Counted from the stretch's first letter, positions 6,901 to 13,332 are shown. The stretch is DNA of 13,926 bases from Acidimicrobiia bacterium (GCA_030425785.1 JAUHYJ010000026.1:1-13926), one strand, 5' to 3'. Made by a program: numbers and translations. Notes: a model not told the origin generated them from the letters alone.

Positions 6901-6958
6901 TGTCCGACAGAGGCGCAGCCGTATGGCCTGCACGCAGCGGGACGTCGGGCCCAGGCAC

Positions 6959-7582
6959 TCACCCGTCGTAGTCGGCGGGGGTGAACTCGGGAACGGGTCG
7001 CGCTTCGGCTTCGTCGTCGGTGGTCGCCTTGCCGTTCTCGGCGATGTCGTCGATCAGCCAGTTCATCTCCTCGATCTCGCGCTTCTGCGCAGCGATGATC
7101 TCGTCGGCCAACTCCCGGACCCGGACGTCACTGAGCTCGGCACGAGAGCTCGTGAGGATCGCGATCGAGTGGTGCGGGATCATCGCCCGCATGTACGACT
7201 GATCCTGCACGGTCTCCTGACTGCGCACGAGCCACAGCGCCAGCGAGAACACCACGGCGCTCCCGACGAAGATCGCAGCGTTGATCTTCTTGCTCCGGTA
7301 CATGCCGAGCATGAAGCCGAGCATGATCACCGCCATCGCCGCACCCATCACGAACGTCATGTAGAAGCGGGTCTCGCTCCACTTGACGTCGCCGAGTCGG
7401 TACGAGTTCGCATAGGTCAACGCGAACATCGCCGTCATCGACGTCGCGATCATCGCCGCGAACCGCCAGTAGTTCCGACCGCCGTGCTTCGTCTCGGAGG
7501 AGGACGGTTCGTCGCCGGACTCGCTCGACGGATGCTTCATCGGATCGGTGGGTTCACTCGTCTCGAGAGGGGTGGTGTTCAT
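6959..7582 (-). CDS. DUF305-family membrane protein
   Basis: The 207-residue protein has a polar, Ser/Glu-rich N-terminus, three TM helices (about 40-58, 73-95 and 101-119) and then a DUF305 helical domain. DUF305 hallmarks are visible: the QSYMRAMIPHHSIAI motif (128-142) with Met131, Met134 and His137-His138, and the IIAAQKREIEEMNWL stretch (162-176). DUF305 is often found with copper and other metal genes and is thought to bind metal through the Met/His helix. I chose the ATG at 7582 because GGAG sits seven bases upstream. The frame extends to a TTG at 7606, but that start falls inside a hairpin. Confidence 0.88.
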   Translation of the reverse strand: MNTTPLETSEPTDPMKHPSSESGDEPSSSETKHGGRNYWRFAAMIATSMTAMFALTYANSYRLGDVKWSETRFYMTFVMGAAMAVIMLGFMLGMYRSKKINAAIFVGSAVVFSLALWLVRSQETVQDQSYMRAMIPHHSIAILTSSRAELSDVRVRELADEIIAAQKREIEEMNWLIDDIAENGKATTDDEAEARPVPEFTPADYDG

Positions 7583-7593
7583 GGGCGTGCTCC

Positions 7594-7627
7594 AATCAGT
7601 CGACAACTACGCTGTGTCGGACTGATT
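7594..7627 (-). promoter_or_regulatory. hairpin/dyad abutting the DUF305 Shine-Dalgarno
   Basis: Arms 7594-7605 (AATCAGTCGACA) and 7615-7627 pair over 12 bases with one bulge around a nine-base loop. On the minus strand the 3' arm ends directly before GGAG (7593-7590). It could be a 5'-UTR stem controlling ribosome access or a DNA operator. Its loop and right arm include CTACGCTGTGTCG, close to the CTACGCCGTGTCG of the copCD dyad. Confidence 0.5.
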
Positions 7628-7704
7628 CCACGCCCGCACCGCCGTGAAACACCGAGTGCTGCCGGAGTCGGACCGGTCCACTCGCAGTTGGCCCACGTCG
7701 TCGC

Positions 7705-7710
7705 TACCCT
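7705..7710 (+). promoter_or_regulatory. -10-like TACCCT, leaderless-type
   Basis: TACCCT ends six bases before the ATG at 7717, and there is no Shine-Dalgarno. No convincing -35 hexamer is seen, so this rests on the spacing shared with neighbouring genes. Confidence 0.35.
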
Positions 7711-7716
7711 CGCCTG

Positions 7717-8025
7717 ATGCCAGGCTCGGTGGTTGTTGCAGTCGACGCCGCACACGCAGCGCTCGAGGAGCTGGACCGGCGCTGTTGTGACCTCGGTCGA
7801 AGCCCTCGCCTCGATGCCCTCGCAGCGAAGCTCACCGAGATCCGCCGCATCGCATTCGATCCGGGTGGTGTTGAGCCTGAGGTAGTTAGCGCCTTGCTGC
7901 AGGAGACCGGCGCCATGGTCGGGGCGTTGCAGGTCGGATGCTGCGCGCCGAATCGCCTGCCGCTCTACGCAACGCTGCTCGAGCAACTCAACGTCGTGCA
8001 GCGACATCTGGTTCCAATGCACTAG
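7717..8025 (+). CDS. hypothetical small protein with two Cys-Cys pairs
   Basis: I do not recognise this 102-residue protein. It is predicted to be helical and soluble, with no signal peptide or TM segment. It has Cys-Cys pairs at residues 23-24 (RRCCDLG) and 74-75 (VGCCAPN). Codon third positions are GC-biased like the neighbours, and a -10-like hexamer precedes the ATG at leaderless spacing, both supporting a real gene. It lies between the divergent DUF305 gene and the convergent MerR operon. Paired cysteines suggest metal or thiol chemistry, but no function can be assigned. A 170-residue frame on the opposite strand is less convincing. Confidence 0.55.
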   Translation: MPGSVVVAVDAAHAALEELDRRCCDLGRSPRLDALAAKLTEIRRIAFDPGGVEPEVVSALLQETGAMVGALQVGCCAPNRLPLYATLLEQLNVVQRHLVPMH

Positions 8026-8280
8026 CCGACGCATCGGCCCGTCCCGTCCCAGCTGCGGTCGACGTGCCCCGGTCGAACGCCCTGTCTCCATCGCCCGAGC
8101 GAGTCCATCTGATCAGGTCGGTCGGTGCGTGTCGGAGTTGCGGGCCGACTTGGGCGTTGTCCATCGGGGTCGGTCGGGTCGGCAAGAGGTGCGGCCGGGC
8201 GGGTTGGTGCCGATGATGTGAGCGCCCGCGGGCGGTCGTCGGTCCGGCCCACGCGAGCGGCTCGCTCGAGTCTCCGGCCG
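8026..8280. other. 255-base non-coding gap between convergent genes
   Basis: No gene is supported here. It contains a self-complementary CGCCCGCGGGCG at 8223-8234 and a small GCGAG/CTCGC stem at 8253-8265. Either could contribute to termination of the minus-strand operon or of the preceding plus-strand gene, but both stems are short. Confidence 0.4.
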
Positions 8281-8538
8281 TCAGGATGGTCTTGTGGTGG
8301 GTGTTGCGACCGGCACCGGTCCATCGACGGTGATGTTCGATCCGCAGCGTCGCCGTCGGCGGCGGATGACCGCCGGGATCGCGAGCAGCGCGAGTGCGGC
8401 ACCGCCCATGCCGACGATTGCGATCCCGGCGACGGTGGCGATGCCGATGGCGCCGAGCACGGCGACGATGGGGCCGATGCAGCACGCGACACAGGCGAGC
8501 CCGGCGATGCCGAGCAGGGTTCGATTCTCGCGACTCAT
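8281..8538 (-). CDS. MerF/MerT-like small membrane protein with CC motif
   Basis: The 85-residue protein has two hydrophobic helices (about 8-30 and 33-58) and then a strongly basic stretch, RRRRRRC. The first helix carries ACVACCIGPIVAV with Cys16, Cys19 and Cys20. The CC-x-GP arrangement matches the first helix of MerT and resembles the MerF layout of a Cys pair in helix one with a cysteine after helix two (Cys65 here). Those proteins move Hg(II) across the inner membrane. The gene overlaps the MerR gene by ATGA, so the two form an operon. No mercuric reductase is in the window, so the true cargo might be another soft metal or a thiol. Confidence 0.7.
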   Translation of the reverse strand: MSRENRTLLGIAGLACVACCIGPIVAVLGAIGIATVAGIAIVGMGGAALALLAIPAVIRRRRRRCGSNITVDGPVPVATPTTRPS

Positions 8539-9308
8539 GCTGGTGCACCGAACGCAGCGTGCACGATGTCGGTCGTCTCGGCCGGCGCAGTGACCTCGAG
8601 GGCATGGCCGCGTTCGTCGATCGTGATCCGGAACGAGAAGAACCGGCAGCAGCCCTGTTCGGCGGCCGCAAGTCGCACGAGGTCGGCGATGTCGATGTCG
8701 CCGAGTTCGACTCGGACGCCGCCTTCGATTGCGGTGCGGGTCGCATCGGCGAGCGCGGCGTTCCAGTCATCGAGCCGACCAGGCACGCGGTCGGGATCGA
8801 GCGTGCACACGATCGGTGTCGCGTCGGCGGACTCGTGGGCGGGGCGGCTGCTCAGCTCGATCGGTGTCGATCTGGCCGGGGTGTCGGCGGTGTCTGCACG
8901 GTCGGCGACGCATCCGCATCGGTCGTCACATGGGCCGGTGGGTCGGTGTCGGTCGAGCGCCGCGGCGGCGCGGCGCAGCTCCGCGGTGAGGGTGACGAGT
9001 TCGACGATCTCGGCTTGGGCGGCGGAGAGCTTGTCGGCGACGAGGCGGCGGAGTTCGTCTTGGACGGGCCCGCACTCGCCGCCGTTCCAGGCGGTGACGA
9101 GATCGGAGACCTCGTCGAGGCTGCAGCCAAGTTGCTTTGCGCGGGCGATGAACTCGAGCAACTCGACGGTGCGGTCGTCGTAGCGCCGGTAGCCGTTGTC
9201 GCCGCGGGCCGGTTCGGGCAGGACGCCGATGCGCTCGTAGTAGCGGACGGTCGCAGTCGAGATCCCGACGCGGTCGGCGACCTCGGCGATGCGCAACGGA
9301 ATGGTCAT
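8535..9308 (-). CDS. MerR-family metal-responsive regulator with extra C-terminal Cys domain
   Basis: The 257-residue protein has a MerR winged helix (residues 4-72, with IAEVADRVGISTATVRYYERIGVL). A dimerisation helix with Cys79 at its start follows, then the metal-loop region with Cys127, Cys131 and Cys133 (PCDDRCGC). This mirrors the Cys positions of Hg(II)-sensing MerR proteins. A C-terminal domain of about 90 residues follows (CTLDPDRV at 168 to the end), holding Cys168 and the EQGCCRFFSF motif with Cys220-Cys221. Normal MerR proteins are about 140 residues, so this is a fusion. I chose the ATG at 9308 because the frame upstream has no sense and the promoter ends seven bases away. It is co-transcribed with the MerF-like gene. 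Confidence 0.88.
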   Translation of the reverse strand: MTIPLRIAEVADRVGISTATVRYYERIGVLPEPARGDNGYRRYDDRTVELLEFIARAKQLGCSLDEVSDLVTAWNGGECGPVQDELRRLVADKLSAAQAEIVELVTLTAELRRAAAALDRHRPTGPCDDRCGCVADRADTADTPARSTPIELSSRPAHESADATPIVCTLDPDRVPGRLDDWNAALADATRTAIEGGVRVELGDIDIADLVRLAAAEQGCCRFFSFRITIDERGHALEVTAPAETTDIVHAAFGAPA

Positions 9309-9315
9309 GACATCC

Positions 9316-9347
9316 ACCGTAAACGTTGAAGTCGACTGCAAGGTCAA
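9316..9347 (-). promoter_or_regulatory. MerR-type promoter with 20-bp spacer and dyad operator
   Basis: On the minus strand TTGACC (9347-9342) and TACGGT (9321-9316) are 20 bases apart, longer than the usual 17, as in promoters activated by MerR proteins through DNA distortion. The spacer holds a dyad at 9323-9344 centred on AGTCGACT, with TTG/CAA and AC/GT arms. The start codon is seven bases past the -10. Confidence 0.75.
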
Positions 9348-9365
9348 GCACGAATGTCGGGGCAG

Positions 9366-9371
9366 TACGGT
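9366..9371 (+). promoter_or_regulatory. -10-like TACGGT of ynfA
   Basis: TACGGT ends six bases before the ynfA ATG at 9378, leaderless-style. The same hexamer is the -10 of the divergent MerR operon. No clear -35 is seen. Confidence 0.4.
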
Positions 9372-9377
9372 CGAGCC

Positions 9378-9716
9378 ATGCCTGACACGTTGCGTTCGAT
9401 CGTGCTGTTCATGGCGGCTGCCGTGTTGGAGATCGGTGGCGCGTGGATGATCTGGCAAGGCGTCCGCGAGCACCGTGGCGTTGCCTGGGTCGGCGTCGGC
9501 ATCGTGGCGCTCGCGGGCTATGGGTTCGTGGCGTCGTTCCAGCCCGATGCGAATTTCGGTCGGGTCCTGGCGGCGTACGGCGGTGTGTTCGTCGTCGGGT
9601 CACTGTTGTGGGGTGTGATCGCCGACGGGTTCCGCCCCGACCGTTACGACCTGATCGGCGCCGCGATCTGCCTCATCGGGGTTTCGGTGATCATGTACGC
9701 GCCCCGCACCGCGTGA
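9378..9716 (+). CDS. ynfA: YnfA/UPF0060 family membrane protein
   Basis: The 112-residue, four-helix protein is close to the family length of about 108. Family features are clear: [10 protein letters not shown] (17-26), the [19 protein letters not shown] stretch (61-79) and [20 protein letters not shown] (83-102). YnfA proteins are small SMR-like inner membrane proteins of poorly known function, proposed to be multidrug or cation efflux components. The frame extends 24 bases upstream to an ATG at 9354, but the start at 9378 fits the family N-terminus and the -10 spacing. It is divergent from the MerR operon, with the operator between them, so co-regulation is possible. Confidence 0.93.
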   Translation: MPDTLRSIVLFMAAAVLEIGGAWMIWQGVREHRGVAWVGVGIVALAGYGFVASFQPDANFGRVLAAYGGVFVVGSLLWGVIADGFRPDRYDLIGAAICLIGVSVIMYAPRTA

Positions 9717-9765
9717 GTCGTGCCGGCGACGAACGGCTACTCGGCCGAGGTACTCGGGATCAGGA

Positions 9766-9782
9766 CGTTCAGTAGCTGAACG
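9766..9782. terminator. small hairpin between convergent ynfA and ArsR-rhodanese genes
   Basis: CGTTCAG-tag-CTGAACG is a perfect seven-base stem with a three-base loop, in the 119-base gap between convergent genes. It has no U tract. It may act as a weak bidirectional terminator. Confidence 0.45.
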
Positions 9783-9835
9783 CGCCGCAGTGTCGTGGGG
9801 GATCCGATGATGTGGACTCGACCTCCGGGAGACGC

Positions 9836-10507
9836 TCAGGACGCGCTCCCGGTCTCGACGGGTAGTCGGTGGTTGCGCCATTCGGGGTAGCCGTCCTCGA
9901 GGCGCCGGGCGGCTCGGCCTCGTCGTCGCAGGAGCCTGACGGCGTCGTCGGCGTACACGCAGTACGGCCCGCGGCAGTACGCGACCACGTCGACGTCTGG
10001 GGGGAGTTCTTGGAGGTGATCGGCGAGGTTGTCGATCGGGATGGAGATGGCGCCGGCGATGTGTCCGGCGGTGTATTCGGCTGGCGGTCGGACGTCGACG
10101 ACGACGACGTCGCCGGCGGCGATGCGTTCGGCGAGTTCGTCGCGGCCGATCTGGTCGAGCCGGCTGCGGTCACCGAGGTACGCAGCCGCGAGCTCGTCGA
10201 GTTGTTGGTGGTGGGATGCGGCGACGTCTCGGAGTGCGGACCACAGTTCGGCGACGCGGTCCGAGCCCAGGCGGTAGTAGATCCGGGTGCCGTCGCGGCG
10301 GGTCGTGACGAGTCCGGCGGTGGCGAGGGAGCGGAGGTGGAATGAGGTGTTGGCGACGCTCTGGCCGATCTCGTCGGCGAGCTCGTCGACGTGGCGTTCG
10401 CCTTGGGCGAGCACGTCGATCAGTTCGGCGCGGCGGCCGTTGCCGAGCGCTTTGGCGACCTCGCCGAATGCGTCGAACAGTGCGTCCTTGGTTTGTCGAT
10501 CGCCCAT
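9836..10507 (-). CDS. ArsR/SmtB-type repressor fused to rhodanese domain
   Basis: The 223-residue protein joins an ArsR winged helix (about 8-95; recognition part VANTSFHLRSLATAGLVTTRRDGTRIYY at 51-78) to a rhodanese domain (about 118-218). The latter has VVVVDVRPPAEYTAGHIAGA (134-153) and the active loop CRGPYC with Cys178 and Cys183. The ArsR half has no cysteine, so sensing by ordinary ArsR Cys sites is unlikely; the two loop cysteines are the likely redox or persulfide sensors. The start ATG at 10507 has a GGGAGG site four bases upstream. It is divergent from the MFS gene, with repeated operators between, suggesting autorepression and control of the exporter. Confidence 0.92.
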   Translation of the reverse strand: MGDRQTKDALFDAFGEVAKALGNGRRAELIDVLAQGERHVDELADEIGQSVANTSFHLRSLATAGLVTTRRDGTRIYYRLGSDRVAELWSALRDVAASHHQQLDELAAAYLGDRSRLDQIGRDELAERIAAGDVVVVDVRPPAEYTAGHIAGAISIPIDNLADHLQELPPDVDVVAYCRGPYCVYADDAVRLLRRRGRAARRLEDGYPEWRNHRLPVETGSAS

Positions 10508-10523
10508 CTCGCCTCCCTTCTTC

Positions 10524-10539
10524 TCAAAGAGTTACTTGA
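10524..10539. promoter_or_regulatory. operator copy 1, TCAA-N8-TTGA
   Basis: TCAAAGAGTTACTTGA shares the frame TCAA-N8-TTGA and the block GTTACTTGA with a second copy at 10566-10581. ArsR-family operators are imperfect dyads with TCAA/TTGA-like arms. It overlaps the -35 TTGACA of the MFS promoter and lies 17 bases upstream of the ArsR-rhodanese start codon. Confidence 0.65.
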
Positions 10540-10566
10540 CAATCCGAGGGCTCGTCCGGATATATT
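10536..10566 (+). promoter_or_regulatory. MFS-unit promoter, TTGACA and TATATT
   Basis: A consensus -35, TTGACA (10536-10541), and a near-consensus -10, TATATT (10561-10566), are spaced 19 bases apart. The two operator copies overlap these two hexamers, the clear signature of a repressed promoter. Confidence 0.6.
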
Positions 10567-10581
10567 CAAGACGTTACTTGA
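10566..10581. promoter_or_regulatory. operator copy 2, TCAA-N8-TTGA
   Basis: TCAAGACGTTACTTGA is the second copy, 42 bases centre to centre from the first (four helical turns). It touches the -10 and the likely transcription start, ending just before the AGGAG of the leader ORF. Confidence 0.65.
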
Positions 10582-10591
10582 GGAGTGAGCT

Positions 10592-10639
10592 GTGCGTGAC
10601 ATTCGATTGGTCGCCGTTTCGGTCGAGGCGGCTCGATGA
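10592..10639 (+). CDS. 15-residue leader peptide overlapping MFS start
   Basis: A GTG at 10592 has AGGAG (10581-10585) six bases upstream, the strongest Shine-Dalgarno of this unit. It encodes 15 residues (MRDIRLVAVSVEAAR if GTG is read as Met) and stops with the TGA in ATGA, overlapping the MFS start codon. The peptide could couple translation of the exporter to its own translation. It could also be chance, since only 16 codons are involved. Confidence 0.4.
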   Translation: MRDIRLVAVSVEAAR

Positions 10640-11904
10640 CAACGTCGACCAACACCGATCCGCGGACGCTGCGTCTCGGCCTCCGCGAGAACATCGCGCA
10701 GTTCTCGCTGCTGGTCGGGGTGAACGCGCTGGTCGGGGGGATGATCGGCCAGGAGCGCACGGTCCTGCCGTTGCTCGCCACCGACGAGTTCGGGCTCACC
10801 GCGTTCACCGCGACGCTCACGTTCATCGCTGCGTTCGGCATCGTCAAGGCGGCCACCAACTTCTTCGCCGGCACGCTCTCGGATCGTTACGGCCGCAAGC
10901 CGGTGTTGATCGCCGGTTGGCTCTTGGGGCTCCCCGTGCCGTTGCTGTTGATGTGGGCGCCCACGTGGGGATGGGTGGTGTTTGCGAACGTGCTGCTCGG
11001 CGTCAACCAGGGTCTGACGTGGTCGACGACGGTGATCATGAAGATCGATCTGGTCGGGCCGACGAAGCGCGGGTTTGCGATGGGGCTCAACGAGGCCGCC
11101 GGCTATGGAGCCGTCGCAGTGACCGCTCTTGCGACCGGCTACATCGCTCAGCAGTGGGGTCTGCGCCCTGCTCCGTTCTTCCTCGGTCTCGCCTACGCCG
11201 GGCTCGGGCTCGGCATCTCAGTGCTGTTCGTGCGCGAGACCCGCGGCCACGCGCACCACGAGGCGGCCAACCACGTCACCACCAACGACGATCTCCACGA
11301 CCAGCGCTCGACTCGTGCGATCTTCGTTCTCACCTCGTTCCGCGACAAGGCCCTCTCGTCGGCGTCGCAAGCCGGGCTCGTCAACAACCTCAACGACGGG
11401 CTGGCCTGGGGACTGTTCCCGATCTTCTTCGCCGACGCGGGCCTCTCGGTCGGACGCATCGGCGTGCTCGCCGCCGTCTACCCGGCCGTGTGGGGCCTCG
11501 GTCAACTCGTCACCGGCGGCCTGTCGGATCGCATCGGACGCAAGCCGCTCATCGCCGGCGGCATGCTCACCCAAGCCGTCGCCATCGCTCTGATCGCCGC
11601 CACCACCGGGTTCTGGCCGTGGGTCGTCGGTGCCGCGCTGCTCGGCGCCGGAACCGCGATGGTCTATCCGACGCTGCTCGCCGCGATCGGCGATGTCGCC
11701 CACCCGACCTGGCGGGCACGCTCGGTCGGGGTGTACCGGCTGTGGCGCGACGCCGGCTTCGCCGTCGGCGCCCTGCTGGCTGGGGTCCTCGCTGACATCG
11801 TCTCGATCGAGGCCGCGATCTATGCCGTCGCCGCCCTCACCGCACTGTCGGGTGTCGTCGTGATGGTCCGCATGTACGAGACCCATCCACCCCGACATCG
11901 CTGA
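10636..11904 (+). CDS. MFS exporter, 12-TM type
   Basis: The 422-residue protein has the two-fold MFS architecture. Motif A appears in both halves: GTLSDRYGRKP (79-89) and GGLSDRIGRKP (294-304). A charged, His-rich central loop (about 201-228, containing GHAHHEAANH) separates the two six-helix halves. The start ATG has GAGG seven bases upstream and overlaps the leader ORF. It is controlled by the divergent ArsR-rhodanese, judged by the shared operator region, so the substrate is probably linked to what that regulator senses: arsenic, antimony, or sulfur-related compounds. The exact substrate cannot be read from sequence. The length is typical of drug-efflux MFS proteins. Confidence 0.9.
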   Translation: MTTSTNTDPRTLRLGLRENIAQFSLLVGVNALVGGMIGQERTVLPLLATDEFGLTAFTATLTFIAAFGIVKAATNFFAGTLSDRYGRKPVLIAGWLLGLPVPLLLMWAPTWGWVVFANVLLGVNQGLTWSTTVIMKIDLVGPTKRGFAMGLNEAAGYGAVAVTALATGYIAQQWGLRPAPFFLGLAYAGLGLGISVLFVRETRGHAHHEAANHVTTNDDLHDQRSTRAIFVLTSFRDKALSSASQAGLVNNLNDGLAWGLFPIFFADAGLSVGRIGVLAAVYPAVWGLGQLVTGGLSDRIGRKPLIAGGMLTQAVAIALIAATTGFWPWVVGAALLGAGTAMVYPTLLAAIGDVAHPTWRARSVGVYRLWRDAGFAVGALLAGVLADIVSIEAAIYAVAALTALSGVVVMVRMYETHPPRHR

Positions 11905-11942
11905 TCATCCGAGGATCACGAGCACGACATTCGGGGCAGGTC

Positions 11943-11971
11943 TTTACAGAACTGACTCAGTCAGTTATAAA
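11943..11971 (+). promoter_or_regulatory. TetR promoter with 17-bp palindrome in the spacer
   Basis: TTTACA (11943-11948) and TATAAA (11966-11971) are exactly 17 bases apart, and the ATG follows six bases later (leaderless). The spacer plus one base is AACTGACT-C-AGTCAGTT (11950-11966), a perfect 17-base palindrome. It is a textbook autorepression operator. Confidence 0.8.
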
Positions 11972-11977
11972 TGAACC

Positions 11978-12673
11978 ATGCCTCGGACCACGCCCCCGGA
12001 CCGACTCTCGAAGTTGCTCGACGCCGCGGCTGCCGCGTTCGTCGAGCACGGCTTCCAACGCACCCAGATGGACGACATCGCAGAGCGGCTCGGCGTGTCG
12101 AAAGGAACCGTCTACCGGGCGGTCGACTCCAAAGAGACGCTGTTCGCCGCCGTCGTCGCCTGGGGTGACCGCCCCGACGACCTCCCGGCCGACGGGCTCA
12201 CCCCGACGGTCGCCCCGGCCGAGGTCGCAACCAGAGTGGCGGGAGAACTCGCCCGCGACGTCGCCGGCCTCGACCTCGCCCGCATCGTCGCCACGCGTGC
12301 ACGACTCAGTGCCGGCGGGCTCGGCGACGAGATCGAGCAGATCACCCTCGACCTGTATCGACTGATGCACAGCCGGCGCACCGCGATCATGGTGCTCGAT
12401 CGATGCGCCGACCAACTCCCCGAGCTCGCCGCCGTGTGGTTCGGTGACGGCCGCTACGCCCTCGTCGATCTCTGGCACGACTACCTCGAGCTGCGGTCCC
12501 GGCACCTGAGTATCGACGTCGACACAGCGATCGTCGCCCGCACGATCGTCGAGGTCATCACGACCTGGGCCGTCAAGATGCCCTGGGACCCCGCACCACG
12601 CCCGTACGGCGACGACACCGGCCCTGCCTGCGCCACGATGATCCGACACCTCCTGATCGGCGCGGCTCGATGA
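11978..12673 (+). CDS. TetR/AcrR-family repressor
   Basis: The 231-residue protein has an N-terminal HTH (about 10-55) with the hallmark stretch MDDIAERLGVSKGTVYRAVDSKETLF (31-56). The remainder is an all-helical ligand and dimer domain. It starts at the ATG at 11978, six bases after the promoter's -10, so it is likely leaderless. It ends with an ATGA overlap with the methyltransferase, so the regulator heads a three-gene operon. The operator in its promoter spacer suggests autorepression released by a ligand. The nature of the ligand is unknown. Confidence 0.93.
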   Translation: MPRTTPPDRLSKLLDAAAAAFVEHGFQRTQMDDIAERLGVSKGTVYRAVDSKETLFAAVVAWGDRPDDLPADGLTPTVAPAEVATRVAGELARDVAGLDLARIVATRARLSAGGLGDEIEQITLDLYRLMHSRRTAIMVLDRCADQLPELAAVWFGDGRYALVDLWHDYLELRSRHLSIDVDTAIVARTIVEVITTWAVKMPWDPAPRPYGDDTGPACATMIRHLLIGAAR

Positions 12674-13332
12674 CCGCCGACACCGTCGACCGCCCCCGGG
12701 CGATCGATCGATTCCGATCCCGCCAATCCGGGCATCCATCCGGACTCATCGGCCGCATCTTCGGCCGCGCCATGGTCAAATCGACCGCCGACGCGAACGA
12801 CCGAGCGCTCGCCCTGCTCGACCTCACCACCCCCCGCGCGGTCCTCGAGGTCGGCTTCGGCCAAGGCCGCACCGCCGAGATCCTCCTCGACGCAGGGCAC
12901 CACGTGCTCGGCATCGACCCCTCCCCGACCATGGTGGCCCAGGCCACGCGCCGCAACCGGCACGCCTGCCGCGACGGACGAGCGACCCTTCGACGTGGCG
13001 ACGGCACCACCATCCCGTTCCCCGACGACAGCGCCGACCTCGCGTTCAGCGTCCACACCGTCTACTTCATGCCCGACCCCGCAGCGACGTTCACCGACAT
13101 CGCCCGAGTCCTCCGACCTGGAGGAACCCTCGCCATCGCCGGACGCACCAGCGACCAACCCCTCCCAGCATGGATGGACCCCGACATCTACCGGATCCCG
13201 ACCGCCGACCACCTCGCCTCGATGCTCACCGCCGCCGGCTACGACCCGATCGACCACCACGTCATCGACCGGGGCGACCACACCCTCCACCTCTTCGCCG
13301 CCCACCTCGCCGACGCGTCCCGACCGACATGA
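12670..13332 (+). CDS. class I SAM-dependent methyltransferase
   Basis: The 220-residue protein shows motif I VLEVGFGQGRT (58-68), the acidic Asp83 in VLGIDPSP, GDGTTIPFPDDSADLAF (110-126) and the post-motif ARVLRPGGTLAIAGR (145-159). It is the Methyltransf_11/UbiE-like type. It is coupled by ATGA to the TetR gene upstream and to the phosphotransferase gene downstream. It shares the broad fold with the methyltransferase at 2398-3027 but not close sequence. The pairing with an APH-like kinase suggests modification of a small molecule, such as a drug or toxin; this is inference. Confidence 0.88.
   Translation: MTADTVDRPRAIDRFRSRQSGHPSGLIGRIFGRAMVKSTADANDRALALLDLTTPRAVLEVGFGQGRTAEILLDAGHHVLGIDPSPTMVAQATRRNRHACRDGRATLRRGDGTTIPFPDDSADLAFSVHTVYFMPDPAATFTDIARVLRPGGTLAIAGRTSDQPLPAWMDPDIYRIPTADHLASMLTAAGYDPIDHHVIDRGDHTLHLFAAHLADASRPT

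Noticed and set aside
7583..7606. TTG at 7606 as start of the DUF305 protein
   Set aside because: It lies inside the hairpin without a ribosome site, whereas the ATG at 7582 has GGAG seven bases upstream.
7579..8091. 170-codon minus-strand frame upstream of the DUF305 gene
   Set aside because: It covers the promoter hairpin of DUF305 and the antisense of the small CC protein. No domain, no ribosome site and no sensible hydrophobic pattern.
8223..8265. GC-rich palindromes as a strong terminator
   Set aside because: The palindrome at 8223-8234 gives at most a four-base stem once a loop is allowed, and the second stem has five pairs, with no U tract.
10287..11795. Long 502-codon open frame over the ArsR-rhodanese/MFS region
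   Set aside because: Arg/Ser/His-rich translation with no domains. It overlaps the MFS gene in another frame, runs through the regulator and its operators, and is typical of a high-GC shadow frame.
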